From positions 119,618-183,617 of the forward strand of contig DTTX01000026.1 in the NCBI GenBank assembly GCA_012964435.1: a stretch of 64,000 nucleotides of DNA. The letters run 5' to 3'. Each line of letters opens with the position of its first letter. Position 1 is the stretch's first letter. Shown piece after piece: positions 1-8,400 of this stretch. The translations under genes were made by a program, and so were the position numbers. This DNA is from Mesonia sp. Lineage in GTDB: Bacteria > Bacteroidota > Bacteroidia > Flavobacteriales > Flavobacteriaceae. The notes under the pieces are model-generated. The model was not told where the DNA came from. It saw nothing but the letters and a program-made list of their open reading frames with translations, and searched no databases.

Positions 1-866
1 AAAGCAAACTTGGTAACGGTAGTAAATTCACCTTACTTATTCCGGTAGAAAATGCTAAACACATTGCGACTTCTAAAGCGACCAAGCAAATTACCATTAC
101 AGAAACCAAAGGTAAAAAGATCTTTATTTTAGACGACGATCCTTCTCAATTAGCCTTAACGGCAGAAATTGTTAGTCAAGCAGGTTTTAATCACACAACT
201 TCTAACCGACCGGAAAATGCACTTAGAGATTTAAGAAAAGAAGAATATGATCTAATTTTAACCGACATACAAATGCCAAAAGTGAACGGCTTTGAGCTGA
301 TAAGAGAATTAAAAAACAATAATAAACTCAAGCATATTCCAGTAATTGCACTTTCCGGCAGAACAGAAATTAGACGTAAATTTTATATTGAAAAAGGATT
401 TGAAACTAATATTATTAAACCTTTTCAGGCAAGTGAATTATTACTGAAAATTGCTAAAATTTTAGATTTAGATTATACCGAAACTGAAATAAATTCAGCT
501 AAAAAACAAGAAAAACCTAACACCACCACTTTATACGATCTTCATGATTTACAGGTTTTTACCGATGGTGACAAAGAATCGTTACACGTGTTATTAAAAA
601 CATTTATCGAAAACACAAAGATAAATCTTACTCAACTAGAAGAAGCCAACCAACAACAAGACAATAAAAAAGTTGCTTTTGTAGCGCATAAAATGCTTCC
701 TATGTTCAGGCAATTAAAAGCGAATGAGGTAATCACGCACGTTGAAAAATTGGAGAAACAGCACGAACTTGCACTCGATCAAGAAGATATTAATATTTTA
801 GTTGAAAGAGCTAGTGAAAAAACAAAGCAATTGCTACAAGAACTTCAAAAAGAGCTTACAGCTTAA
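1..866 (+). CDS. Hybrid sensor histidine kinase, C-terminal part (receiver + Hpt)
   Basis: The frame is open from base 3, so the 5' end lies outside the window; 287 residues are visible. The first residues (GNGSKFTLLIP) are the end of a histidine-kinase ATPase domain. A receiver domain follows (about residues 40-160), with an acidic pocket in FILDDDPSQ, phospho-acceptor Asp in LTDIQMP and conserved Lys in IIKPF. A histidine phosphotransfer domain follows (about 190-285), with candidate phospho-His in AHKMLP. This is the multistep phosphorelay layout, kinase to receiver to Hpt. The last 11 bases overlap the end of the convergent sigma-54 activator gene, a likely but unproven partner. The input signal cannot be judged because the sensor part is missing. 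Confidence 0.9.
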   Translation, partial: SKLGNGSKFTLLIPVENAKHIATSKATKQITITETKGKKIFILDDDPSQLALTAEIVSQAGFNHTTSNRPENALRDLRKEEYDLILTDIQMPKVNGFELIRELKNNNKLKHIPVIALSGRTEIRRKFYIEKGFETNIIKPFQASELLLKIAKILDLDYTETEINSAKKQEKPNTTTLYDLHDLQVFTDGDKESLHVLLKTFIENTKINLTQLEEANQQQDNKKVAFVAHKMLPMFRQLKANEVITHVEKLEKQHELALDQEDINILVERASEKTKQLLQELQKELTA

Positions 867-2202
867 TATCGTATTGTTTGAGTTTATTATAGAGCGTTTT
901 GCGATCGATCGATAAAATTCTGGCAGCTTTACTTTTATTACCATTTGCTTGTTCTAACGCATCTAAAATAAGCTCTTGCTCATTTTTATTTTTAAACAAA
1001 CTGTAGCTTTCTTCTTCTTTTGTTTCGGTTTGCATTTGCATAGGCAACGCATCGACATCGATAATTTTACCGGTAGTTAATAATACCGAACGTTTGATCG
1101 TGTTTTGCATTTCACGCAAATTTCCCGGCCAAGAATAGCTATGTAATAATTCTAAAGCTTCATCTGAAAAACCTACCACATCACGTTCTAACTCTTCATT
1201 CGCCTTTTCAAGAAAATGATCGGCAAATAACATTAAATCGTCTTTTCGTTTTCTTAAAGCAGGCACCTGAATGCTAAATTCATTTAAACGATGGTAAAGG
1301 TCTTCTCTAAAATCACCATTTTCCACTGCTTTTTTTAAGTCTTCATTTGTGGCCGCAATTACTCGAATATCTACATTAATTTCTTGATTGCTCCCTACCG
1401 GTTTAATTTTTCGCTCTTGTAAAGCTCGAAGTAATTGTACTTGTAATTCGTAATTTAGATTTCCTATTTCATCTAAAAATAAAGTACCACCATTGGCTGC
1501 TTGAAAATGGCCTGTTTTATTGTTTACTGCGCCGGTGAATGAACCTTTTATATGTCCGAAAAATTCGCTGGAAGCAATTTCTTTTGGGATGGCCCCACAA
1601 TCTACCGCTATAAACGTTTCTTTGGCGCGTTTACTTTGATCGTGAATATTCTTAGCGATGTATTCTTTACCGGTTCCGCTATCGCCAATAATTAAAACTG
1701 ACATATTTGTTGGCGCCACTAACTTTATATAATCACTTAATTTTTTTGAAGCATCACTAACTCCGGCAACATAACTACCTTCCACATCTCTTTTAGCTGT
1801 TTCTTTTTTGCTTTTAGTAGGTTTATCGATCACTTGATCTTCTTCGGTTTCTAAAGCACTTTTTACAACCTGAAGCATTTTCTCAGGGTTAATAGGTTTA
1901 GAAATATAATCGAAAGCTCCTGTTTTTATGGCATCTACCGCTAGGTTTACTTCCGCATAGCCGGTCATTAAAATAACTTTTGTGGCAGGATGGTTTTCTT
2001 TTAAGAATTGTAGTATTTCGTTACCATCTTTATCTGGCAAACGAACATCGGTAAGCACTATCTGATAAGAATTGTTTTTTATCTTGGCTAAAGCATCGTT
2101 ACCTGTATGAGAAACATTTACCTGATAATTTTTTTTAGTTAAAAATGTTTCTAACATCTGGCAAAACGCCACATCATCTTCTACGATTAGAATTTTAGCC
2201 AT
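856..2202 (-). CDS. NtrC-family sigma-54-dependent response regulator
   Basis: A 448-residue protein with the full NtrC layout. The receiver (1-120) has MAKILIVEDD, phospho-acceptor Asp in LTDVRLP and Lys in ISKP. The AAA+ domain (about 145-385) has Walker A GDSGTGKE, Walker B GGTLFLDEIGN and a sigma-54 contact loop reading GSFTGA rather than GAFTGA. A Fis-type helix-turn-helix ends the protein (NKSKAARILSIDRKTLYNKL). It should activate RpoN promoters after phosphorylation, probably by the convergent hybrid kinase, although pairing rests only on adjacency. The ATG start fits the family exactly. Upstream lies a 505-base gene-free stretch that must contain its promoter. Confidence 0.95.
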   Translation of the reverse strand: MAKILIVEDDVAFCQMLETFLTKKNYQVNVSHTGNDALAKIKNNSYQIVLTDVRLPDKDGNEILQFLKENHPATKVILMTGYAEVNLAVDAIKTGAFDYISKPINPEKMLQVVKSALETEEDQVIDKPTKSKKETAKRDVEGSYVAGVSDASKKLSDYIKLVAPTNMSVLIIGDSGTGKEYIAKNIHDQSKRAKETFIAVDCGAIPKEIASSEFFGHIKGSFTGAVNNKTGHFQAANGGTLFLDEIGNLNYELQVQLLRALQERKIKPVGSNQEINVDIRVIAATNEDLKKAVENGDFREDLYHRLNEFSIQVPALRKRKDDLMLFADHFLEKANEELERDVVGFSDEALELLHSYSWPGNLREMQNTIKRSVLLTTGKIIDVDALPMQMQTETKEEESYSLFKNKNEQELILDALEQANGNKSKAARILSIDRKTLYNKLKQYDIKL

Positions 2203-2267
2203 AAGTAGTCTTGTTTACACAAAATTAGAAAATACTCGGTTGAGAGCTTACAAAATAATCATAAAAA

Positions 2268-2297
2268 AAAGAGGCCTTTTTAAAGACCTCTTTTTAA
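2268..2297 (-). terminator. Terminator-like hairpin upstream of the sigma-54 activator
   Basis: The arms GAGGCCTTT and AAAGACCTC pair with one mismatch and are flanked by A8 on one side and T5 on the other, so the hairpin could work in both directions. On the minus strand a T8 run follows the stem. It lies about 70 bases before the activator start codon, so it would end any minus-strand transcript arising further upstream. Confidence 0.6.
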
Positions 2298-2484
2298 AGG
2301 GCAGCAAAATCACTGCTCACGGGGTAACCATTTTAATATGTTAAGAACAAACATTGCCTAATAGTTCTTATCAAAGCTTTTCTTAAAAAATCACGCTTAA
2401 CCACTTTGAAAAAAATACTATCTAATTATAGTCCCCTTTAAAAACTACTCTACTCAATTAATTTATGACTAAGATTTTGCTGCA

Positions 2485-2519
2485 CTTACTCTAATTAACG
2501 CCAATCAATTTAGAGTAAG
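2485..2519. repeat. Perfect 10-bp inverted repeat
   Basis: CTTACTCTAA at 2485-2494 is exactly complementary to TTAGAGTAAG at 2510-2519, with a 15-base loop. There is no T-run after it, so it is not a standard terminator. It could be an operator or an RNA stem. Confidence 0.55.
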
Positions 2520-2667
2520 ATCATCATTGCTTATATGATTACTAAGTATATAGAAATAGTTATACCAAACTAATAAACTTCAACCAACACCCTTCCAAAC
2601 ACTTTAATTACAGACACTTAAATGTTTTTAATTGAATTTTATATTCTTTAGATTTCTGTGGAAAAGC

Positions 2668-2698
2668 AAAAAGTCTACAATTAAACTGTAGACTTTTT
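2668..2698 (-). terminator. Rho-independent terminator after arfB
   Basis: A perfect 12-bp stem (2668-2679 with 2687-2698, core AAGTCTACA/TGTAGACTT) and a 7-base loop, with A- and T-runs in the arms. It lies 10 bases beyond the arfB stop codon on the minus strand and ends the DUF4301-arfB unit. Confidence 0.85.
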
Positions 2699-2707
2699 AC
2701 ACACTTT

Positions 2708-3115
2708 TTACGATAAAGGGTTTTTTCTGTTTTCCTTTTTTTCAGATTGAAGTCGTTTATTTTTTAATCTTCTAAGTTTGGAGGCTTTTGAAGGTTTTGT
2801 TTTTTTTCTCGGTTTCTGAATGGTTAACGCATCTTCTAAAACTTTAAAGAAACGCTTAATTAAGATCTCTTTGTTTTTATGCTGACTTCTAGTGTGATCC
2901 GAACTTAACTGAAGAACATTTTCTTTAGTGAGCCTGTTCTTTAATTTAAACTCAAGTCGCTCTTTTTGCTCTTCAGAAAAAACTTCAGAATTTGCTAAAC
3001 TCCAATCTAAAACTACTTTTGTACTGGTTTTATTGGCGTGTTGCCCACCGGGACCGGAGCTTAAAACTGCTTTAAAATCTGCTTCTTGTAATAATTCTTC
3101 TTGATGACGAAGCAT
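2708..3115 (-). CDS. arfB: Alternative ribosome-rescue factor / peptidyl-tRNA hydrolase ArfB
   Basis: A 135-residue protein of the ArfB (YaeJ) family, which enters ribosomes stalled on broken mRNA and hydrolyses the peptidyl-tRNA. The catalytic GGQ lies at residues 23-25 in the family motif SSGPGGQHANKTSTK, and the C-terminal tail is very rich in Lys and Arg, as needed to enter the empty mRNA channel. The length matches the short rescue factors and not full release factors. Its ATG overlaps the stop codon of the upstream DUF4301 gene by one base (TAATG), so the two are translationally coupled. A strong terminator follows. Confidence 0.93.
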   Translation of the reverse strand: MLRHQEELLQEADFKAVLSSGPGGQHANKTSTKVVLDWSLANSEVFSEEQKERLEFKLKNRLTKENVLQLSSDHTRSQHKNKEILIKRFFKVLEDALTIQKPRKKTKPSKASKLRRLKNKRLQSEKKENRKNPLS

Positions 3116-4647
3116 TACACTTGATGATTTTCATTAAGTAAATCGCACACATTTTTTACTGGATTAAAAGTAATTACAGGAACTTCAACAAAAATGGTGT
3201 TCCAATAAGCCATCGCACCATTCCATAATCCCGGTAACTCTAAAGCTTTTACATTTCGACCAAATTTCGATTTTTTGGTAATAAAGCCTTTTTTAGGATT
3301 TACGTATTCTGTTAAGTTGAATTTCTCTCCTTTATAATTTCTTACAGAACACACTAGATCTACCGGATTAAAATGAGATGCGTTCTGAGCGATCTCGTAT
3401 TGTTCTGTGTTATCGGTATCCATTTGAGCGCCTTCTACAATTTGTAAAGATGTATTGCCTTCGCCGTCTTTTACCCAAAATGGTCCGCCACCTGGAGCTC
3501 CTTGATTTTCGACCATTCCGCAAATACGAATAGGTCTGTTTAAAAGATTTCTAACATCTTCTTCGTTTTCTAAGGTCGTTTTTACACTTAACTTTTCTTC
3601 TAAAAGACTGTTTGCCGCTGCAAGAATATGCTTATTAAAACCATCTTTATCGATTCTGTTTAAGATCTCAAAGATTTTTTCTTGCACATTAATTAATTCT
3701 CCCGCTAATGCTTTTTTATACTTAGAAATCGTTTCTAAATGTTCTTGCTTAATCACATTATCGATGTTCTTAATAAAAATTAAGTCGGCATCGATATCAT
3801 TTAAATTTTCTATTAACGCACCGTGACCTCCGGGTCTAAATAATATTTTCCCTTCATCATCACGAAATGGTTGGTTGTCAAAATCTACCGCAATAGTGTC
3901 TGTGGTTTTCTTCTGAAAAGAATATTCAACCTCAAAATTCACCTCGGTTTCTTTTTCTACTCGATCTTGAATAGTCTCGAAGGTCTCTTTAAATTTTTCT
4001 AAATGATCTTCGGTTACTGTAAAATGTAATTTAGCTTTTTCGTTTCTGCTGGCATATTTAGCAGCTTCTACTAAATGCTCTTCAAAAGCAGTTGCGTAAT
4101 AACCATCATATTTATGAAAAGGCACCAATCCTTTAGGCAGATTGGCATAATTTAAACCTTCTTCTTTTAATAGCGTTTCTACAAAAGCGTAATGTTTTTC
4201 ATCTTCTGAAAGCGATTCGTAGTTTTCAACTGAATTTTTAATTTCTTGCATTACCTCATCGTAGAATGCGAAATTTTTATATTCAGCAAAAAAACAATCC
4301 AATAAGTCAGATTTTTCTTCGACTAAAAAGTCTGAAAGCGGTTTATCTTCCGGGCGATAATCTGCTAAAAATTGATGCAATGCTTTAAACATTCTCGAAG
4401 CCGCACCACTTGCCGGGATAAACTTGATGATCTCTAATTTAGAATCTTCGTATTTTCTAGAAAATAATTCAACTTCTTCTTCGCTAAATGCCTGAATACC
4501 GCAACCAATATTTGCCGCACTCACTAACTCAACTTTAGGAATACCTTCTTTAAAAGTCTCTAATTGCTTTTTTACGGTTTCTACTTCTAAACCGTGTTCT
4601 TTTATCTGCGCTACATCTTCCGTACTTAAGTCTGCTTCCTTGATCAT
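3115..4647 (-). CDS. DUF4301 family protein (nucleotidyltransferase-like)
   Basis: A 510-residue soluble protein that I recognise as DUF4301, a family common in Bacteroidota with no settled function. The segment PASGAASRMFK (about residues 78-88) resembles the glycine-rich loop that begins sugar-phosphate nucleotidyltransferases. A later stretch, FRPGGHGALIENLNDIDAD followed by FIKNIDNV, resembles the metal/sugar-binding part of UTP-sugar uridylyltransferases. A nucleotidyltransferase-like fold is therefore an inference; substrate and reaction are unknown. It has no signal peptide or membrane segment. It is the first gene of a two-gene unit with arfB, sharing one base. Confidence 0.8.
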   Translation of the reverse strand: MIKEADLSTEDVAQIKEHGLEVETVKKQLETFKEGIPKVELVSAANIGCGIQAFSEEEVELFSRKYEDSKLEIIKFIPASGAASRMFKALHQFLADYRPEDKPLSDFLVEEKSDLLDCFFAEYKNFAFYDEVMQEIKNSVENYESLSEDEKHYAFVETLLKEEGLNYANLPKGLVPFHKYDGYYATAFEEHLVEAAKYASRNEKAKLHFTVTEDHLEKFKETFETIQDRVEKETEVNFEVEYSFQKKTTDTIAVDFDNQPFRDDEGKILFRPGGHGALIENLNDIDADLIFIKNIDNVIKQEHLETISKYKKALAGELINVQEKIFEILNRIDKDGFNKHILAAANSLLEEKLSVKTTLENEEDVRNLLNRPIRICGMVENQGAPGGGPFWVKDGEGNTSLQIVEGAQMDTDNTEQYEIAQNASHFNPVDLVCSVRNYKGEKFNLTEYVNPKKGFITKKSKFGRNVKALELPGLWNGAMAYWNTIFVEVPVITFNPVKNVCDLLNENHQV

Positions 4648-4822
4648 TTTCAGTTGAATTATTTTAAAATTTATTCAGAAATACCACTTTAATGATAAAA
4701 TACAAAAAATTTTATCTTAAAGCACGATTATTTCTATAGAATCGAGTGCTAATTAACATAAAATATTAGACTAAAATTTTAAGAAGTCTAAATTTTACAC
4801 TTTTTAACAATGGGGTGTTAAA

Positions 4823-4896
4823 ATTACAATTTTCAAGGAGAGTGAAATTAGTTTTATAAAAACATTAATAATCAAATTTCACCTAAGCCTTGTAAT
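4823..4896. repeat. Long imperfect hairpin downstream of pnuC
   Basis: ATTACAA (4823-4829) pairs with TTGTAAT (4890-4896), and further in GTGAAATT (4842-4849) pairs with AATTTCAC (4875-4882), giving a long interrupted stem. Smaller inverted repeats lie beside it: AGCAC/GTGCT at 4721-4750 and TTAGACT/AGTCTAA at 4766-4791. No clear U-run follows, so this is not a classical terminator. On the minus strand it would lie in the pnuC 3' UTR. Confidence 0.5.
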
Positions 4897-4925
4897 CTCT
4901 AAAAACGTGTGGGAGTAATTTTGGG

Positions 4926-5561
4926 CTAAGTTAAATTTTCTACAGGTTTATAGAGTAATTTTTTCCAAGAAAAATAGCCGTAAATCGCGATAATTGTCAA
5001 GATTAAATATAGAATAGCGCTAAACATTAAGCCTTTGTAAAAATAAAGCGGCACCGAGATAATATCACCAATAACCCAGAGTGTCCAGTTTTCAATTTTC
5101 TTTTTCGCCATTAACCACATTCCGACAAAGAAAATAGCGGTAGTTAAAATATCGGTGTACGAATACCAAGCTTCCCATTTATCGAAAATTTCATAAATAA
5201 GTGCAATACCAATAAGAGTGGCGATAAAAATACCTGCCGATTTTTTCTTTTCTAATTTAGTTGTTCTGGTAATCGGCGTTACGTGTTCGCCATCTACTTT
5301 GCGCGTCCAAATATACCAACCGTAAATACTCATCGAAAAATAGTACACATTAATTAGCATATCGCCCAACAAACCGTAGTATTCGAGAATATATACGTAT
5401 AGAAGCGTACTTATGATCCCGGTTGGGTAAACCCAAATATTATTCAACTTAGAAAAAACCACGCTTAATATCCCAAAAACAAGCGCGATAATCTCTAACA
5501 CTACTAAATGTGTAGGAATACCTTCGTACTGCGCAAAAAGCCAATCAAAAATTTCTGTCAT
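4926..5561 (-). CDS. pnuC: PnuC-type nicotinamide riboside transporter
   Basis: A 211-residue inner-membrane protein with about seven hydrophobic segments and family motifs of PnuC: the N-terminal NIWVYPTGIIST, the central MSIYGWYIW and the late WTLWVIGDIISVPLYFYKG. PnuC proteins carry uncharged nicotinamide riboside inward, where phosphorylation traps it for NAD synthesis; some relatives carry thiamine instead, so the substrate is likely but not certain. The nadR-type kinase often seen beside pnuC is absent here. The gene is last in an operon with a PPTase and a GGGPS-like gene, 36 bases after the latter. No riboswitch is evident ahead of it. Confidence 0.9.
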   Translation of the reverse strand: MTEIFDWLFAQYEGIPTHLVVLEIIALVFGILSVVFSKLNNIWVYPTGIISTLLYVYILEYYGLLGDMLINVYYFSMSIYGWYIWTRKVDGEHVTPITRTTKLEKKKSAGIFIATLIGIALIYEIFDKWEAWYSYTDILTTAIFFVGMWLMAKKKIENWTLWVIGDIISVPLYFYKGLMFSAILYLILTIIAIYGYFSWKKLLYKPVENLT

Positions 5562-5597
5562 CGTGATCTTGTTGAATTAGCAATCAATATGCTCGTT

Positions 5598-6335
5598 TTA
5601 TTTAGAAACCTCCACCGTTTTTGAAGCTGAAGTAAAAAACTCTGGATTATCTTCAAAAGCTGTTCCCACCACAACCATCGTCGCGCCAGCTTGGTAAGCT
5701 TCTTCAATTTCTTTTTTTGAACGAATGCCGCCTCCCACAATAATAGGAATGGAAACTTCTTTTTTTACTGCGGAAATAATGGCTGTAGAAACTTTGGTTG
5801 AAGCGCCACTTCCTGCTTCTAAGTAAATAAGTTGCTTCCCCGAATATTCTCCGGCTAAAGCGGTGTTGACAATCGCCTGAATATTTTCTTGTTTCATCGG
5901 AAGCGTTTTGCTTACTCGTTGTACTGAAGTTTCTCTGCCGCCATCAATTAATAAATAAGCCGTCGGAATAATTTCTAAAGAAGTATTTTTTAGTTTCTCG
6001 ACAGATTTTACCTGTTGCTCAATTAAAAACTCCGGATTTCTACCTGAAAGTAACGACAAGAACAAAAGTGCATCGGCTTCATTAGTGATCTGCGTGTAAT
6101 CGCCCGGAAAAATAAAAATAGGTAAGGATGTTCTCGCTTTCAGTTGACGAACCAAATTTTCGGTAAGGTTTTCTTCTACCGTGCTTCCGCCGACAAATAA
6201 ATGCGTGGCCGCTTTTGGTAAATGCTGAATTAAATTTTCAAACTTTGAAAAATCGACTTTATCGGGATCAATGAGGATCGCCAATAACCGATCGGAAGTT
6301 TGAAAAACGCGTAACAGTTCTTTTTTCTTTTTCAT
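5598..6335 (-). CDS. Geranylgeranylglyceryl phosphate synthase family protein
   Basis: A TIM-barrel protein of about 245 residues in the GGGPS/PcrB family, which joins a polyprenyl diphosphate to glycerol-1-phosphate, the first step to archaeal-type ether lipids. Visible family motifs are ILIDPDK near the start, VGGSTVEEN, IYLEAGSGA and IVGGGIRS, the phosphate-binding strands. The start is set at the ATG whose first base overlaps the upstream PPTase stop (TAATG). An in-frame start ten codons earlier would lie inside the PPTase coding sequence. Homologues are usual in Bacteroidota, but their lipid product is poorly known. Prenyl length and role cannot be read from the sequence. Confidence 0.88.
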   Translation of the reverse strand: MKKKKELLRVFQTSDRLLAILIDPDKVDFSKFENLIQHLPKAATHLFVGGSTVEENLTENLVRQLKARTSLPIFIFPGDYTQITNEADALLFLSLLSGRNPEFLIEQQVKSVEKLKNTSLEIIPTAYLLIDGGRETSVQRVSKTLPMKQENIQAIVNTALAGEYSGKQLIYLEAGSGASTKVSTAIISAVKKEVSIPIIVGGGIRSKKEIEEAYQAGATMVVVGTAFEDNPEFFTSASKTVEVSK

Positions 6336-6970
6336 TAGTCTTCCGCTAAAAGAGTGTACACACAAGTAAAACCTTCAAACTCTAAATACTTCAGCGTAAA
6401 ATTGGTTTGTTCTCCTTGGTAATTTAAACGAGCTTTTAATTCTTCATCTTCAAAAGAAAAATCTTCTACATAAATATGATGCAAAAACAATAAACCGGGA
6501 ATGCCCACCAATTTATAGATTCCTTCTTTAGCGCCCCAAACAATGGTAAGTTTTCGCACGATCGCTTCTTCGTTAGCCAAGGTATGGTATTCTTCTAAAG
6601 GCGTAAATTTAGGTGCGATCTTTAAAATCTTATCGCGTTGTTTTTCAATATCGATCCCAATAGGTTTTTGACTCACAATAATTCCTGAAAACTCAAAAGA
6701 ATGCGTGATCGAAATGTGATTACCATCTTTTAAGTGTGGTTTACCTTCTTCATCGTAATACAAATCGAAATCGGTATAACCAGCTTCTGCCAATAAATGC
6801 CGAATGCTCATAAAACCTCTACGATGAATTTCAGACTTCATACTATTCACTCGGTTTTGACAATGTTCGGTTAATTTCACATCTTTTACCAACCACTCAA
6901 ATGACTCTTCAATCTTCCAAATGAAGACTTTAGTATGTTCATTTACTGTTATAGTTTTATAAAGAGCCAT
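6335..6970 (-). CDS. 4'-phosphopantetheinyl transferase superfamily protein
   Basis: A 211-residue Sfp/AcpT-type enzyme that moves the phosphopantetheine arm of CoA onto a serine of a carrier protein. The magnesium-binding motif IGIDIEK (about 117) and the second motif WGAKEGIYK (about 160) are both present, with the early SITHS strand. The size matches the Sfp-like two-lobed form and not the 120-residue AcpS form. It may serve the fatty-acid acyl carrier protein, but the target is not shown. It heads the operon with GGGPS and pnuC and is divergent from ahcY across a 63-base gap. Confidence 0.88.
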   Translation of the reverse strand: MALYKTITVNEHTKVFIWKIEESFEWLVKDVKLTEHCQNRVNSMKSEIHRRGFMSIRHLLAEAGYTDFDLYYDEEGKPHLKDGNHISITHSFEFSGIIVSQKPIGIDIEKQRDKILKIAPKFTPLEEYHTLANEEAIVRKLTIVWGAKEGIYKLVGIPGLLFLHHIYVEDFSFEDEELKARLNYQGEQTNFTLKYLEFEGFTCVYTLLAED

Positions 6971-6990
6971 AAAATTTATTAGATATTATG

Positions 6991-6998
6991 TATTTTTG
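6991..6998 (+). promoter_or_regulatory. -7 element for ahcY
   Basis: TATTTTTG matches the Bacteroidota -7 consensus TAnnTTTG exactly. Transcription would begin near 7003-7005, giving a leader of about 30 bases before the ATG at 7034. No clean -33 TTTG is visible. Confidence 0.65.
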
Positions 6999-7033
6999 CA
7001 CCAGAAAAATTGCGAATTAACAAATATAAGAAT

Positions 7034-8350
7034 ATGAGTACGAAAACAGTGCCTTACACGGCTTATAAAGTAAAAGATATTTCCTTAGCAGATTGGGGAC
7101 GTAAAGAGATTGAACTTGCTGAAGCAGAAATGCCCGGTTTAATGTCGTTACGTGAAGAATATAAAGATGAACAACCGTTGAAAGGTGCTCGTATCGCAGG
7201 ATGTTTGCATATGACGATCCAAACAGCGGTGCTTATTGAAACTTTAACTTCTTTAGGAGCTGAAGTAACTTGGAGTTCTTGTAACATATTCTCTACACAA
7301 GATCAAGCTGCTGCTGCCATCGCTGCTGCAGGAATCCCGGTTTACGCTTGGAAAGGAATGACCGAAGAAGAATTTGACTGGTGTATCGAGCAAACACTTT
7401 TCTTTGGTGAAGATCGTAAGCCTTTAAATATGATTTTAGATGACGGTGGTGATTTAACCAATATGGTATTAGACAAATATCCAGAATTGGCTAAAGACGT
7501 AAAAGGTCTTTCTGAAGAAACTACTACCGGAGTTCACCGCTTATACGAGCGTATGAAAAAGGGAACTTTACCAATGCCCGCGATTAATGTAAACGACTCA
7601 GTTACCAAATCTAAATTCGATAACAAATATGGTTGTCGCGAAAGTGCTGTTGATGCCATTAGACGTGCTACCGATGTAATGTTAGCCGGAAAACGCGTGG
7701 TAGTTTGTGGTTACGGTGATGTTGGTAAAGGTACCGCACAATCTTTTAAAGGAGCAGGATCTATTGTTACCGTAACAGAGATCGACCCAATTTGTGCATT
7801 ACAAGCGGCAATGGACGGTTTTGAAGTGAAAAAATTAGAAAACGTACTTGATAAAGCAGATATCGTGATTACCACAACCGGAAATAAAGACATTGTACGT
7901 GGTGAACATTTTGAAGCGATGAAAGATAAAACCATCGTTTGTAACATTGGACATTTTGATAACGAGATCGCTGTAGCTTGGTTAAACAATAACTACGGAG
8001 ATTCTAAAGTTGAAATTAAGCCACAAGTAGATAAATATACCATTAACGGTAAAGATATTATCTTATTGGCAGAAGGTCGTTTAGTGAATTTAGGTTGTGC
8101 AACCGGTCACCCAAGTTTTGTAATGAGTAACTCATTTACCAACCAAACTTTAGCGCAAATTGAACTTTGGAATCGTTCTGAACAGTACGAAAACAAAGTG
8201 TATATGTTACCTAAGCATTTAGATGAAAAAGTAGCCGCTTTACACTTAGAAAAAATTGGTGTTGAATTAACCGAGCTTTCTCAAGAACAAGCAGCATATA
8301 TTGGTGTTGAAGTACAAGGACCGTTTAAACCTGAATACTACAGATACTAA
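7034..8350 (+). CDS. ahcY: Adenosylhomocysteinase
   Basis: This 438-residue cytosolic enzyme splits S-adenosylhomocysteine into adenosine and homocysteine, relieving product inhibition of methyltransferases. Hallmarks are the substrate-domain [15 protein letters not shown], the catalytic stretch [15 protein letters not shown], the NAD-binding loop [14 protein letters not shown] and the family C-terminus KPEYYRY. I chose the ATG at 7034; an upstream in-frame TTG at 7010 lies about at the predicted transcription start. It is monocistronic, with its own promoter and a strong terminator. No SAH riboswitch-like structure is seen in the short leader. Confidence 0.97.
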   Translation: MSTKTVPYTAYKVKDISLADWGRKEIELAEAEMPGLMSLREEYKDEQPLKGARIAGCLHMTIQTAVLIETLTSLGAEVTWSSCNIFSTQDQAAAAIAAAGIPVYAWKGMTEEEFDWCIEQTLFFGEDRKPLNMILDDGGDLTNMVLDKYPELAKDVKGLSEETTTGVHRLYERMKKGTLPMPAINVNDSVTKSKFDNKYGCRESAVDAIRRATDVMLAGKRVVVCGYGDVGKGTAQSFKGAGSIVTVTEIDPICALQAAMDGFEVKKLENVLDKADIVITTTGNKDIVRGEHFEAMKDKTIVCNIGHFDNEIAVAWLNNNYGDSKVEIKPQVDKYTINGKDIILLAEGRLVNLGCATGHPSFVMSNSFTNQTLAQIELWNRSEQYENKVYMLPKHLDEKVAALHLEKIGVELTELSQEQAAYIGVEVQGPFKPEYYRY

Positions 8351-8370
8351 AAACATTTTCCATAAAATTG

Positions 8371-8400
8371 AAAAAGCCCGCAATTAGCGGGCTTTTTCGT
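8371..8400 (+). terminator. Rho-independent terminator of ahcY
   Basis: A perfect 11-bp stem AAAAAGCCCGC/GCGGGCTTTTT (8371-8381 with 8387-8397) with a 5-base loop, 20 bases after the ahcY stop. Confidence 0.92.

Larger units (their letters stand above)
2203..2707. other. 505-base intergenic region with three inverted repeats
   Basis: No coding frame of convincing length is present. It holds the terminator of arfB (2668-2698), a perfect 10-bp inverted repeat (2485-2519) and a terminator-like hairpin (2271-2295) just upstream of the activator gene. The interval between the two terminator-like hairpins, read on the minus strand, could encode a small RNA or a long attenuated leader. I cannot assign it to a known RNA family. 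Confidence 0.5.

Noticed and set aside
2465-2494. Nine-codon frame in the 2.2-2.7 kb gap
   Set aside because: Too short to support, no promoter and no family resemblance; it overlaps the inverted repeat.
5558-5740. Short minus-strand frame at the end of the GGGPS gene
   Set aside because: It lies in another frame of a confident gene, is very Lys/Trp-rich and has no independent support.
7010-7033. Upstream TTG start for ahcY
   Set aside because: It lies about at the predicted transcription start, and the ATG at 7034 gives the usual N-terminus.
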